Shown: positions 1-11,934 of the stretch, piece by piece
Layout of the letters: each line of letters starts with the position of its first letter
Numbering within the stretch: the stretch's first letter is position 1
Origin: Epiperipatus broadwayi
Taxonomy: Eukaryota > Onychophora > Udeonychophora > Euonychophora > Peripatidae
Reading direction: 5' to 3'
NCBI GenBank assembly: GCA_028023455.1
Contig: JAQFVV010006274.1
Span: 1,362,001-1,426,000, forward strand
DNA: 64,000 bases
Program-made: the position numbers and the translations under genes
The notes under the pieces: model-generated
Seen by the model: the letters and a program-made list of their open reading frames with translations, nothing else
What the model was told of the DNA's origin: nothing
Database searches by the model: none

Positions 1-3
1 ACA

Positions 4-82
4 AAAGAAATCAAAATTACATTTAGTAGTGGATTTAAAGAAAAATAAAGAAATCAAAATTACATTTAGTAGTGGATTTAAA
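4..82. repeat. Tandem duplication, 43 bp period
   Basis: A 36 bp block starting AAAGAAATCAAAATTACATT occurs at 4-39 and again at 47-82 without visible change. It lies at the window edge, so more copies may exist upstream. Confidence 0.9.
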
Positions 83-630
83 TTTACACTATTGCTATGG
101 CCATAGAGTTTAATTTTAGGTAGCTTTAGGAATTATCGCATTTTAGATGAGTTATTAATCTTTAAGTAGAGGAAAGCTTTTACCGTCTCTTCTCTGCAGC
201 TTGTACTTGTTTTATGTTGAGGATGGAGACGGGCATCTGCTTCCTACAGCTTTTCTTTCACTGCTTCCTGCATGTGGTAGACTCCTGGGTCTGAAAGGCA
301 AGAGAAAATGCCTTCTACTCAATTTGCATCTTAATTAATAATTTTAAACAAAAGTTGTTGAATGAAATAATGTCCGAATAATTTCAAAATGGCTGCAGAA
401 GCTTATATATTCAGCTTACTCCCCTCTTCTCGGTTATAGTAATTTTTTAGATTTGTTTTGCCAATTTTCTCACTGTATTCCTAGAATCGTATAATTACTT
501 TGTTCTTATTTCTTATAGCGAAGTTTTACATCCGGTCATTCACAATTTCTTTTTAATTACTCAAGATAATTTATCCTACAAGTTAGTGTTACTTTTAGTT
601 TTGTAATTAGGTCACACTACAGGAGAAAGA
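83..630. other. Unassigned AT-rich sequence
   Basis: No coding frame, RNA gene or terminal repeat is recognised. A slightly more GC-rich patch lies around 180-310, but it translates to nothing familiar. Confidence 0.5.
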
Positions 631-823
631 TTAAATTTTATAATACCAATTTTTCGAAAACAAATCTATAGATTTAATTTTATAATATCAATTTTTCGAA
701 AACAAATCTATAAATGGAATTTTACAATACCAATTTTTCGAAAACTAATACCAATTTTTCGAAAACAAATCTATAAATGGAATTTTATAATACCAATTTT
801 TCGAAAACAAATCTATAAATGGA
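631..823. repeat. Minisatellite, about 50 bp unit
   Basis: The core CCAATTTTTCGAAAACAAAT occurs about five times, mostly followed by CTATAAATGGAATTTTA-like spacer. One unit (around 741-760) is shortened, so two cores sit close together. Units are nearly identical, which suggests recent expansion. Confidence 0.9.
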
Positions 824-1315
824 AAACATCTGGTTATATATGTAACTTGATTATTTAATTTAGCAATATATGCAGAAATATACAATAATTTCAAATATTA
901 ATTTTCTTTAGAATAAATATTTTAAACAAATAAATTTATAATGTTTTAAATCTGTTAACATTATTCTTTCCTGCATATATGTAGTCTCTCGTTACACATA
1001 CAACACAGTTTTCATTAATTTACTCCTAGAAATGTATGTGCATGTGTATATGGGTCTTTACATATACAGATACACCTTTAATCTTGTAAGCTTAAAATAT
1101 ACGCACACATACATAACTAATATTTAAATCCAGCCTGATTTGGATATAATATTAACCTGATATACGAGAATTTGGTGATAGATACTTATATAGAAATACT
1201 ACTATAGTATATAGTAGGTGAAACAGTAGAATTGACAAAGCTGACTGTTTCAGTATGGAGAGTAAAAAGAGTTTAAATATATATAGAAGTGTGAGTTAAT
1301 ATATGATAATAGTAA

Positions 1316-1758
1316 GGAAAGTAGTTTATTGTTTAAGGCTCGACTGGGATCTTTAGCTACAAGAGAATATACATGTAAATGGAAAAATATGGGTGATTTA
1401 TTTTGTAAATTATGTAAGGAAGGAATAGAAAATATTAGGCATTTGATAATTGAATGTAAATGCTTGAAAATAGAAAGGGTACATATAATGAAGTTATGGA
1501 AGAATAAATATGAAAAAATTGATTATACAGAAAGTGAATTCTTGGTTTTATTGCTGGGTTTGGAAAAAGATAAGGAGGGTTTAGATATTAAGGCTATAGA
1601 GTTGACAAAGATTATGTTGTGGAAATGGGATGGAGCAGAATATGGGAAAATTTAGAGTGAGGAATGGTAAATAAAGTGGCTAACAGGTTTATCTGGGCAT
1701 AATTGCTGAGATATTCTTGACTTCCTTTAAGGAGAAGCCACAGTACATCACATCACAT
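1316..1758 (+). pseudogene. Non-LTR retrotransposon (LINE) ORF2 C-terminus, 5'-truncated
   Basis: The frame reads FKARLGSLATREYTCKW, then a Cys/His knuckle of the form CKLCKEGIENIRHLIIEC. This is the CxxC-x(n)-H-x(4)-C cluster found after the reverse transcriptase of jockey/CR1-type LINEs. The following YTESEFLVLLLGLEKDKEGL and the frame end at 1655 fit the usual last ~50 residues of such proteins. The RT and endonuclease are absent. The 3' side ends in a short ACATC/ATCAC repeat (about 1744-1758), as LINE tails often do. The unit is therefore a typical 5'-truncated LINE insertion. The clade is inferred, not proven. Confidence 0.65.
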
Positions 1759-2113
1759 CGACGAATCTGATTTTTTACCAATTCACAAATGAATCACATA
1801 TTGTCAAATAGAAATAGTGATTAAAATATGTATGAAAAAATATAAAATTAAATATTGTAGTTAATAAAAAAAGTTTGTCTTGTATCAATTTTTTTCAAAT
1901 ATTTGAAAATTTTTATTAGTCATACTTTATTTTCGTATTTTTTTAATGCAAATTTTAAAGTAATTTTTCCTTGTTGCTTTGCTTTTATGCAATTTCTGAA
2001 AATTACAGAATGTATCCTCCATTTTTCAAGGTAAGTTAAGACTCTTTTTGTGTGATTTTTTTTAATGCAGGTTTTCTGCAGAATCTATCTACCACATAAA
2101 ACGAGACCCAGGT
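1757..2113 (+). mobile_element. Tigger/pogo-like MITE, right half (copy 1)
   Basis: This stretch matches the right halves of the elements at 4398-5307 and 14858-15892, from the block around CGAATCTGATTTTTTACC to the terminal ACGAGACCCAGG. The left half is missing. The homology begins exactly where the LINE tail ends, so the LINE insertion may have displaced or replaced the left half. Confidence 0.8.
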
Positions 2114-2469
2114 ATATTTGTGAACGATAAGCTAGTGCCTGACCATTTGAGTTTTGATATGTTACAGTGAAAATTACCAGCTATCATATAAGTAATGGAG
2201 ATTCCATATACCAGTGCTTTGCCTAGAAATCCATACAAAAATCAACTACAGAGTAACAAGATAGAAATTAATTATATAGATGTCCTACAGTCAGACATTT
2301 TAAACAGCAATACAGTAACAAAATGAACCAGGACCGCTAAAGGATATCAACTACTAGGTAGATTGGAACTAGAAGTAGTTAATCCCCTAAGAGACCACTG
2401 TGCCTTGTACCTGCTTCTTGGGCAAATTGGCTTAGTTATCAGTCAGTAAGGGTTGTGCGTTAATGGGAA

Positions 2470-3500
2470 ATAGTGTAGTGATACCAACAGGGGTAGAGAA
2501 AAAGTTTTAATGCTTGCATGAAAGTGGTAATCCAGGAGTTGTGATGCAAAGGCTATAGCACATATCTATGTCCGGTGGCCAAAGATAACTATAGACATTG
2601 AGAAACATATTAAAAAATGAACAGCTTGTCAGCCCGAAATGAGTATGAAATCTAAGGTATATACACCATGGCCTAAAACAGCTAAACCATGGCAGAGCTT
2701 CACATGGACCATTCAGATCCAATCAGTGGGAAAATACTTTTCATACTCATAGAAGCATGCTCTAAATGGGTGGAGTATTGCATCATGAAAAATACAAGTA
2801 CTAAGTGAAACCATACAAAGTTTAAATGCAGTTTAATATGCCACAGATTACCAGAAATAATTGTTTCCAATAATGGCGCTGGATTTACTGCTCCAAAAAT
2901 CGTAAAAAAAATTTCAAAAATAAAGAAATCAAACATATCTGCACCCGTGTATCATCCTGAATCAAACAGTCTGGTTGAGAAAGGTATTCAACAAATTAAA
3001 AGGCTTGGAGAAAGAGTAATAATAATAACATGCAAGAAGCTTTATATGAAGCTATGCCACATCAACATTCCATGTCATCGAGGGTTATAGGTAAATCTCC
3101 ACCTAAGTTGCTGATGGGCAGGAAATTGCTCATAAAACTAGCAATGGCATAATTGCATGCAACTATCTAAACAAATAGTAAACATTCAAATACAGAATGG
3201 AACAGAATATTGGAATCACATAAACCATGTCCGCCAATGAGTCAAAAAAGACATCCACTTTTTAGTGCACTACTAACAGTGAGAAAACAAATGACTAAAA
3301 CCTGTGGAAAACAAGAAATAGTTGATAAAGCGCCTGATGAAGAAATTCAAGAGGAGCAGCAGACTAAGTTGAAAAATAGTCAAGCTAAAGCAGCAATAGA
3401 AATACTAAATCAGGCATCCACGAAAGCAACAGAAGAAGATAAATCACCCAGACCCCAATGTAAAAGACAGAGGCCTAAAAAATTACAAGATTATGTATAA
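2470..3500 (+). pseudogene. Ty3/gypsy integrase and pol C-terminus, degraded
   Basis: Translating across frames gives the integrase order of K02A2.6-type gypsy elements. First comes a zinc-binding segment (HPGVVMMKAIAH ... ACQPEM, about 2525-2650). Next is a catalytic core in which the usual VSDNG reads VSNNGAGF, so the second Asp is lost. YHPESNSLVEKGIQQIK follows, keeping the Glu, then LLMGRKLLIKLAMA, and a basic C-terminal tail ending in RPKKLQDYV at 3500. The first catalytic Asp motif near 2700 also reads differently (TWTIQIQ), and there are several stops and frameshifts. The last 96 codons (3210-3500) remain open. No RT, RNase H or LTR is seen for this copy. It is a dead fragment related to the element at 61-64 kb. 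Confidence 0.85.
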
Positions 3501-4397
3501 AACATAGTTACCGATTTTCTGGAGTGAATGGAGGATTATTGAAATATATGTATTTTAATGAAATTAATTTATGGAGAGGGTAAATCATAAATAGCCAGAA
3601 TAAGATTAACTCAATTGCGTTAATATAAAATATTTAATTAAAACATATTGTTTACAATAATTATTATCAGAAGAAAAAAATAAATAATCAGATAATGGAG
3701 GAAATTTAATTAGTATGAATTAAAATACTAATTAAATTTACAGAGGCAAGATAAAACTGTTACTAATCCTCCACCTGAATTTTCCCCAATGTGTTTAATT
3801 ACTCCCAAAAACAAAAGAACCAAAGTGTATAAGCTGTGGAAAAAGGCAAAACATTTTCTTCTTCATTGTCTTTGAAGAAACTATGTCACAAGGGTGAAGC
3901 AGCTGAAGAAACTAGCAGGGATGTCTTATTCCCAGGCGTTAAATAAGATCACCCCGATCTTATTATTTTAATTTCCTTAAGGGGTGTCAGACTTAAAGGG
4001 CAGTGATGCTCTTAAAGAAAAAAATACTGTCTTTAGTATTTTAATATTTGAGAATAGACTTAGTGAAAGGACTTGTATTCCTAATTAACTGTGATCGTGG
4101 TATATAAATTAGAATAGCATTTGATTCATGTATCTAGACTATTTATATTATACTTGTATATATTAATGTGTACATTAAATTGAAGTCTGAGTTTCTGTGT
4201 TGCTTATGTCCTCAAAAAATAATATTCTGTACTGAATTTGTTATTTTTACTCCAGAAATTAGTGAGCTAAGACATAGTATTTGTTACAGCACCTGACTGG
4301 ATAAAAAATTGTTATAGATCGCAGTGATCAAGTATAATTTACAACTATCATCAATGCATTCTGTTCTCAAGAAGTTTGATATTAAGTATAAGAAATA
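3501..4397. other. Unassigned sequence after the gypsy fragment
   Basis: It contains a perfect 15 bp inverted repeat (3702-3739). Around 3825-3990 a somewhat more GC-rich patch translates weakly to a CISCGK-like string resembling a retroviral-type zinc knuckle, which is too weak to call. The rest is AT-rich with nothing recognised. Confidence 0.4.
3702..3739. repeat. Perfect 15 bp inverted repeat
   Basis: The arms AAATTTAATTAGTAT (3702-3716) and ATACTAATTAAATTT (3725-3739) are exact reverse complements around an 8 bp loop. No flanking element was identified. Confidence 0.85.
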
Positions 4398-5307
4398 CAC
4401 CCGGGTCTCTTTTTGTGCAGATTTTTTTAATGCGATTTTGAAGTTATGCAATTCATGTTTCTTAATATCTTTTTATGCGGATTTCTTTTATGCGATAAAG
4501 AAGTTCATATTTCACTTAAAATCGGGATTTTCTCATTTTATACATATCTGTTATATCTTACATACTTTAAATGCTTATTGGAAAAAGGTTTTGCAATAAA
4601 TTTAGATACTGTAGATTTAGAAAAAGATAATAAAAACAGAAGTGGAACCTGTTCATTTCACAGTAAAAATGACTTGAGAAAGTCTTCAACTTTCTAATCA
4701 ATTGGACAATCATTTTTTTTTGTTAATGACGCAAACTATGAATGAGCTCTTAAATTCCAATGAGAGCTAAATAGTTGTATATCTGGATATTGCTAGCTTT
4801 ATAAACAATTAGTAAAATCATCATCTCAAAGTTGTCACCGATTATATTATTGACAGAAAACCATTAATTAAACACAGCACAAGACTGAAGTTGGCGCTAA
4901 TTGTATTTCCTCTTGTGATGAATCTGATTTCTTATCAGTTCACAAATGTACCTGCATATTGTCAAATTGCAATAATGAATAAAATATGTATGAAAAAATG
5001 TAAAATAAATTATACATAAAAATATATTGTTTTGAATAAAATTAAATAGTTAATAAAAAAAGTAATAAAAGTTTGTCTTGTATCAATTTTTTTCAAATAT
5101 TTGAAATTTTTTATTAGTCATACTTTATTTTCTTTTTTTTTATACAAATTTTAAAGTAATTTTACCTTGTTGCTTTGCTTTTATGCGATTTGTGAAAATT
5201 ATAGAATGTGTTTCACATTTTTTAATGTAAGTTAAGTATTTTTGTGCAATTTCTTTTATGCGGATTTTTTGCGAAACCTATGTACTGCATAAAAAGAGAC
5301 CCAGGTG
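4398..5307. mobile_element. Tigger/pogo-like non-autonomous TIR element (copy 2)
   Basis: The left end CACCCGGGTCTCTTTTTGTG and right end ATAAAAAGAGACCCAGGTG are inverted copies, flanked on both sides by TA. A TA duplication and subterminal GCGATTTTGAAG / TTTTATGCGATTTGTG motifs fit the Tc1/mariner superfamily, pogo/Tigger branch. There is no transposase frame. Interior sequence is shared with 14858-15892 and 1757-2113. Confidence 0.8.
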
Positions 5308-5309
5308 TA

Positions 5310-7811
5310 TATAGAAATACTTATCTACAAATTATATTTTATTCTGGAATTTAAGCCTTGCTTTATAATTTAAATTTAATTACTTGATATAATCATAGTA
5401 TATATGTGAGATGAATCTTTAGATATGGTAGTAGATATTTTATTAAAAACTTTTATTTTATAATAGTTTAAAAAATATTAAAAATTTTATTTTAATTTTT
5501 TTTTTAAAATAGATATTTAATATGATTTTTTTGAAATACTAATTCTAGTTATTATTTATATATTTTTAAAAAGAAAAAAATAATTAAGAATTTATTTTTG
5601 AAACTTTATACACTGTATATATATCTGCAATATAATCATATAAATATATATTGAAATCATAATGGAAATTTTTACATGTTTTTCTACATAATTTCAGCTA
5701 TGATGGAACTAGGTAACAACCTGTTCAAACTGACTCTGCAAATTGTAATCCTATCATCTAGTTATAGTGTTGGACTCAGTTTTAAACTATAAGTTTTAAA
5801 CAAATAAAGATCATGTAATAAAAAGGTTGTCAATCTGAATTAATATTTTCAGTTGTCTAAAGTTTCAACAATTCTCTGAAAATAGATTAAACATCATAAG
5901 AAGAAAAATTTAACAATTGCAGTATTGGAAAAAATAATTACAATACTGATATCTTTATATATAATGAAGCACTACTATTTGCATTAAAAATTGCTCTAAA
6001 CATTTAAGCAGCCTTCAAGGGAAATATTAAATCATATCTCTAGAATGAGATTTTTTAACAGATATCAATAGAAGATAATGACCTCTCACTTGATGCTTAT
6101 GAATAGCCATATAGATACTCTTTAATATTTAAATCAGCTGATTGCAGAGATCATGAATTATGTATAACCTATATAAATTATATAATTATAAATAATATAA
6201 AAGCTATATAAATTGTAGCACTTGGAAAATGACATTGTATTCTCGAAAATAATGTTTATACAATTGGATGAAATTAGGCCATCAAAAGATGCAGACATTC
6301 TGCAATATTGATATATTCATACAGAGACTGATTGAAGCAAGAAAGTATAATAATATTGCTTCCCAAATAATTGAGTTTTGGGAGATATTGCCAGTCGTAA
6401 AATCTTTTTAGTTATTATAAAAAGTATAAAGTATCATTCACCTGACTCAATGACATGTTTCTAACCATCTATTATTTGATTCATATGTTGATAATACAAC
6501 CATTTTTTGTATCAAAACACTAAAATTAGAAAGTTTGCTGCTTTGAAATAGCAACTTTTCTGTAAATATTCTATTTGTAAACTCATAATAGAATTGATTT
6601 GCAGGTACTGAAGTTGATTTCAGCATTTTTATATGTTTTTCTACCTTTTTGGCTGAAATATTTTATTGTGCTCAATAAGCTTTATTTCCAACCAATAGTT
6701 AATTTTGGAAAGCTCCCCCTCCCCCATTTTCATTTATAAAAGTTACTATTTTTGATGCTATTAGTCTTGAAATTTGAAAATTCATTGTTTTTCTGCAATT
6801 ATACTTCTATTATTGTAATATTAACATTTTGATCCTTTTTAAATTTGAAATGCGTCTGATATATATATTTTCCTGGAGAAATTAAACTGATGTCAACTTC
6901 CTCAAAATATTCGTTATCTCTCTAAAGAAAAAAATCATTACATTGACATGTGTTAAAAAAATATGATAGATGAAAATGTTATTTTGTCCAGGTCATATAT
7001 ATATTAAATAATAAATTTTTTATTGACTAAAAAAGTTGCTTGAAATTTTAAACTTATTTATATAATATACATACACCAAATTTTAAATATTAGTGCACAT
7101 GTACATTTAATTTTATTTATAAGGTTTAATTATCGGATTTTTTTATTGTCTTTACATAAATTACCTGTTAGAAGTATATTTATTTTAGTTGATAAGTAAT
7201 AATTTATTATTTAGAATTTTTTTAAATGTTTGCTTATAAATGTATAATTGCTAAATATGTTTTATAATGCAGTGTTTGTTAATTGTTGTATTTTAGCTTA
7301 TATCTTTATGAATATTTTACTATACTGTACTTCATTACTTGTGAATATTAATCTATGAAGGACTCATATCATTTTACATAATCAAATATATATGTGCATC
7401 GACTCCGTATTCTAACATTTTATTTTTTATCATTTCTTGTTTCTGATAAAAGTGATTTGTACAATTTATCTCAAGTCTTTTTTGTTATCTTCATATTAAT
7501 AGGTTTTCTTCCTTTATGTTTCACATTTTTGCTAACTTTAAATTTGGTTGTTGTTTTTTTTTTTTTAAATGTTTAGTTCATGCTGATTTAATTATTTTAT
7601 GTATTCTAGAATACAGTTGTTGTTTTTTATCTATACAGATTTCGCACATGTTAAAAACTGCATTAAATAATTAACTTCATTATTTTACGAAAAAAAAAAA
7701 AAGAAGCCATGACGATAATAAAAGACTGTTTGATATATTTAACTCACTTAGCTCACTATATTACAGAATAATTGTTTAGATAAGTAATGATTATTTTATT
7801 TAGTTTTTGAG
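5310..7811. other. Unassigned AT-rich stretch
   Basis: This 2.5 kb stretch is low-complexity A/T with short homopolymers and TA runs. No translated similarity, splice-bounded exon or terminal repeat was recognised on either strand. Confidence 0.5.
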
Positions 7812-8692
7812 CATGTTTTCTTAAACTTTTTCGGTTTGTGACCCCCCTCCCCCTTTGAAATTTAAAAATTTTCCAAGGATCGCCATCATCATTGATGAAA
7901 AAAAAAATTAAAACAACATTGTATAAAATCTATATTTTATTAATAAATGTAATACATTATTTTTGAAAAAATATATGTAAATAATCATTAGAACTAAAAA
8001 TTTGTCAAGGACTCCAGTTTGACTCTGTTACTGACTCCCCGTTTTAATTCCAAATTCCCTAGTTTAGGGAGTTCAGTCTCCCTGAAAGTAGTCCTATTTA
8101 GAAGAGTAGCTTCATAGCTATCTTTCCAGATACAAAGTATGTCACCAGTTGATAACAAGTAAGAATAATTACAACTTTTCTTAAAAACGCTATGAAAATT
8201 AAATGGCAGCCATAGAAATTACTAAAGATTTCAATAGAGATTGTAGTTTTAAAGAAAAATCTGTTTAATCAACTTTGCTGATTGAGTGAGAGGGTCTAGT
8301 TGATGGGAGTGTCTCTAGAGACCTAATCCCCAGCTCTAAAGGGAATGGGAGCTGAGGAGGGGGGAGTGCTGTGGGGATTGTTGCTAATGCTGATTGTCTC
8401 ACCCATTAAAAAGAAATAATAACGTTATTCATTGTGATTTAAGTGCTTATGTTATAAATTGGAGATTTTATTTAACAAAGGAAAACTTGGCTTAGTACAG
8501 TTGAAACTAAGGTGATTTATTTCAAGAGACTCACTTTACCTAATTTTATTAACAATGAATTGTTCAAATGCTTTATTCGGATGTTTTTTTAGTTTTCACT
8601 CACCAATCCTAAATTAGAGATTTTATATTTTAGCTGTAAAACATTATTAATATTGGATCTCTAGACTCTATTAATCATCCTTAATTGTAACT

Positions 8693-8868
8693 TTGGAACA
8701 TTTACACCACATGGTCAGTTCATGGATTAATGCAACAGAATATTATGAACAAAATAAAATCTGACATTTTGATCTCTAAATTTTGGAACATTTACAACAT
8801 TTGATCTTCTCATGGATTAATGCAACAGAATACTATGGACAAAATAAAATCTGACATTTTGATCTCTC
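8693..8868. repeat. Tandem duplication, 90 bp period
   Basis: Two copies of a block running from TTGGAACATTTACA to CTGACATTTTGATCTCT differ at a handful of positions. It lies inside the candidate hAT. Confidence 0.9.
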
Positions 8869-9184
8869 TACAACACACTATATATTTATCAATAGCTGCC
8901 CCATGGAACTATGAATCAATGGATATATAGTCCATAATAAAAAAAACAATTACTAAGATATATACTAAAGCTCTTGATTCAAAAAGAAATATACTTCATA
9001 AATCAACAACCATCTTCTAGAATTGAACAGGAATCTGTACATAGAACATAATGCAAGCATAAAGTTACTGGGATATATACTAAAAACTTTAATTTGAGAA
9101 AGATGGGGGGAAAACCATATGCCAGCCATTGAAAATCTAGGGACAGTGACAGTAAAATTATTGGTTGACACAGGCTACTACTGG

Positions 9185-9590
9185 TTCACTCATTTTTTCT
9201 GCCTGGAGGTGGAAGTCTAATGGTAGGAAGAATTCCCGTGGCCTGAGTCCTGGACCTCTGGCTCCAGGGGTTGGGGAGGGGCTGATCTGGAATCATTACT
9301 GACAGATATTGTTTTCTCTGGGCGGTGGAGATAATGTTAGCTATGGCAGTTTGAAGTCTTATAGTACATTATGCAAATCAACAATTACTTTGGATTGAAA
9401 CCACAAGTTCACACTTTTTTGCTCCCTGGAAGGGAGGGTCGATGGTCCCAGGGCATAAGTCCCAGGGTTTTGGGGATGTCCACTGGAATGAGGGTATGAG
9501 GGGGATCAGTGCTGGCGCTGGTTTTTCTCTTTCTCTGGGGTGTGGTGATGTTGGTATCCAGGCCAGTTTTAATCTCTCTGTTACCATAAA
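9185..9590. repeat. Paired GC-richer blocks
   Basis: Two blocks of about 170 bp (roughly 9192-9362 and 9410-9585) are much richer in G and C than their surroundings. They share an order of motifs: TTTTTTCTGCCTGGA / TTTTTTGCTCCCTGGA near the start, a CTGAGTCCTGG / ATAAGTCCCAGG centre, and TTTTCTCTGGG / TTTCTCTGGGG near the end. They look like diverged copies of one unit. A similar GC-richer patch lies at 8285-8400. No protein or RNA gene was recognised. Confidence 0.55.
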
Positions 9591-9821
9591 TGTATCAACA
9601 TACCCTTAGTAAAATCATGAGTCAAACTTTGTATAACACAAGATGTAAGCATGTTAATTTAAAGATTTAAACCAAGACAATAATTAAAGCTCTTGATGAT
9701 AAAAAAAAAAGAACTAAAAATGTAATAAAAATGGCTGTAGTATTTACAACATTTAAAAAAAAATTTTTTTAAAGGTAAAAACATTATTAATAACATTATT
9801 AACAATACATTAAAATTAAAT

Positions 9822-11911
9822 TTAGTGGGATGAGTGAGCTTACCTATTTGGGCACAATTAATGTAATCTTGGTTCAATTTTTGTCAATGCAGGTCTCATA
9901 GCATTTTTAATATTGGTAAGACAATTGCACTGTTTAGTTTTTATGTTTACCATTATCAAAAACATAGTTTCACCCAAATAAGTACTAGCAAATAGCAAAA
10001 GAATTGCTATTGCCAATTCAGATAATAATGGATATTCTGTTTTTATTGTAAGTCAAAAAGAATTTATTGACTGTTTATCAGCATTGAGTTTGGCAAATTC
10101 TTCTTGGGCATTTATAGGCAAAGGTTTTACTTTCTCCATTTCTAATAGAAATGGATTTTGAACCTAAGTGAACTATTCTTTATTTAAATCTGATGAATAA
10201 TATCAAATTTTTTCAAGTAAACATCAAAAGTGATCAATTATGCTTTTCTTAATTAAATTATTATCCAAATTATTTTCACTAATAAAGTCATTTGTAGTTA
10301 AAAACATTTCGAATGTGCCATTCTCCTCCCTTGACTTCCATATGATTATCTTTTTCATAAATGCATGAATTTTATCATACAAAATTAAAATGTTTGTATT
10401 ATCTCCTTGGTTCATTTAAATTCTCAAATATATCAGACAAATAATACAATTTTTAAATCCAAATTTCATTGTGAAAGAGATTAGAAAGATGACTTTTTTT
10501 CTGATAAAAGTCTAACAATTTCATCTTTCATTTGTACTAGTCATTTTAAAGCTCATCTCTTCCATAAAGCCATAAAATAAATCCTTTTTAAAATTTAAAT
10601 ATAATGCTCCATAATAATTTAACATTTGAGTACAAACTAATATTTACCTTTTAATTTATTTAACTGTTTGATAATTTCTGCTAGAGCTTCAATTAACGCT
10701 ATGTCCTCAAATGGACTCCTTTCTTTTAAACTGTGTTTTTTTTGTTCTGCCTTGCTTCGGTTTTTAGATATTGCCTATATAAAAAAAAATGTGTTTGAAA
10801 AATATTAAGTTAAATAAATAATGATGATATCAAGTACTTCTGTATGTAATAAGAGTTGTTGGTAATCTGTCTCCATATTCTTGCATAAAATTATAAATAA
10901 TGTACAATTGAATGCACAACATTGTATAAAATTGATCATCTTTATGGCATCTTGTAATACCAGACTGAGATCTGTAGATAAGTTTTAGCTACTAATGCTT
11001 CATGATGAATCATACAATGGGTAAAAACCATTTGCTCATTCTTCATAGATTTAACTTTTGCTTAAAATCCTACCTGCTGATCCTTCATTGCTGCTGCACA
11101 ATCAGTATATACGACAATACAGTTGTTCCAATTCAACCCCTTGAAAAAATCATTTACTTTTTTTAAAAAAATCTTTTGCTTGTTGTTCATTGGCTGACAA
11201 AACATTAAATCTTCATGTATATTACCATCATAACAGTACCTAATATACACTTAAGAGTTGAAGCAAATTTGTAATGTCAGTCAATTCATCCAGCTGCATT
11301 GAAAGTTTTGGAATTTTTTTTTTGATTCTTTGCTTAAGATGCTGAAATTGGTCACCTCTAATTTTCGAAATTGTTTTAGTTACTGTATCATTAGAAAGAA
11401 TATTTTTTTATTGATTCATCTGCATAATTTTTTTTCCATGAATAGTTTCTGTTATTTGTATTGCAGCATGTAAAACCAGTTCTTCCACAATTGTATATGA
11501 TTTTTTAGATTTTGCTATTAAATATGACATCTGGTAAGATGCCAGCATGTATTTTTCCTGAATGGTAACATATTTTTTTTAATGAACTTGTACTGTGATT
11601 TGATGAATTTAATAGTCTTTGAAAATATTCTGTAGACTTTTTTGAATAAGCAGCATGTTTTGTATCCAGTTGTCTTTCTAATTTTGGAGGTTTCATACTT
11701 TTGGCCACTAAAGTTTTATTGCAATGATAATTATTCATTATAATTACTGGCAGAAAGTGTAAATTCTTATTGTAAATATGATTTATTGTACATCCTCTGT
11801 TTCTTATGAAGTATTGATGTTGGGCTCTTTCCTTTATTTTTTACTGCTTTCTGCTTCAGCAAGAACTTCTGTATCTGCATTAACATGGTTCCTCTTTAAC
11901 CATTTATCCAT
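9822..11911 (-). pseudogene. hAT transposase, ZBED5/SCAND3-like (Buster family), inactivated
   Basis: Reading the minus strand from ATG at 11911, the protein starts MDKWLKRNHVNADTEVLA, the usual opening of ZBED5-like transposases. A BED-type finger region follows (CNKTLVAKSMKPPKLERQLDTKHA, with extra residues between; about 11640-11720). The RNase H-fold core shows LQLDELTD (first Asp, about 11290), RYCYDGNIHEDLMFC, CIVVYTDCAAAM (second Asp) and THCMIHHEALVAKT (third acidic residue, about 11030). Next come LLLHTEV, then DKIHAFMKKIIIWKSR and NNLDNNLIKKSI (10224-10415). The C-terminal dimerisation segment ends near 9822 as RPALTKIEPRLH. The length of about 696 codons is typical. Stops and frameshifts break it repeatedly, and TDGAAA reads TDCAAA. 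A good acceptor (TTATTTCAG, about 11927) just upstream of the ATG suggests a 5' UTR intron. Confidence 0.88.
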
Positions 11912-11934
11912 ATTTATGAATAATCTGAAATAAG

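Noticed and set aside
631-823. Regulatory repeat array with regular spacers
   Set aside because: The spacers repeat together with the cores, so this is a minisatellite.
2507-2936. Minus-strand open frames of 71 and 78 codons
   Set aside because: They are antisense shadows of the degraded gypsy integrase on the plus strand.
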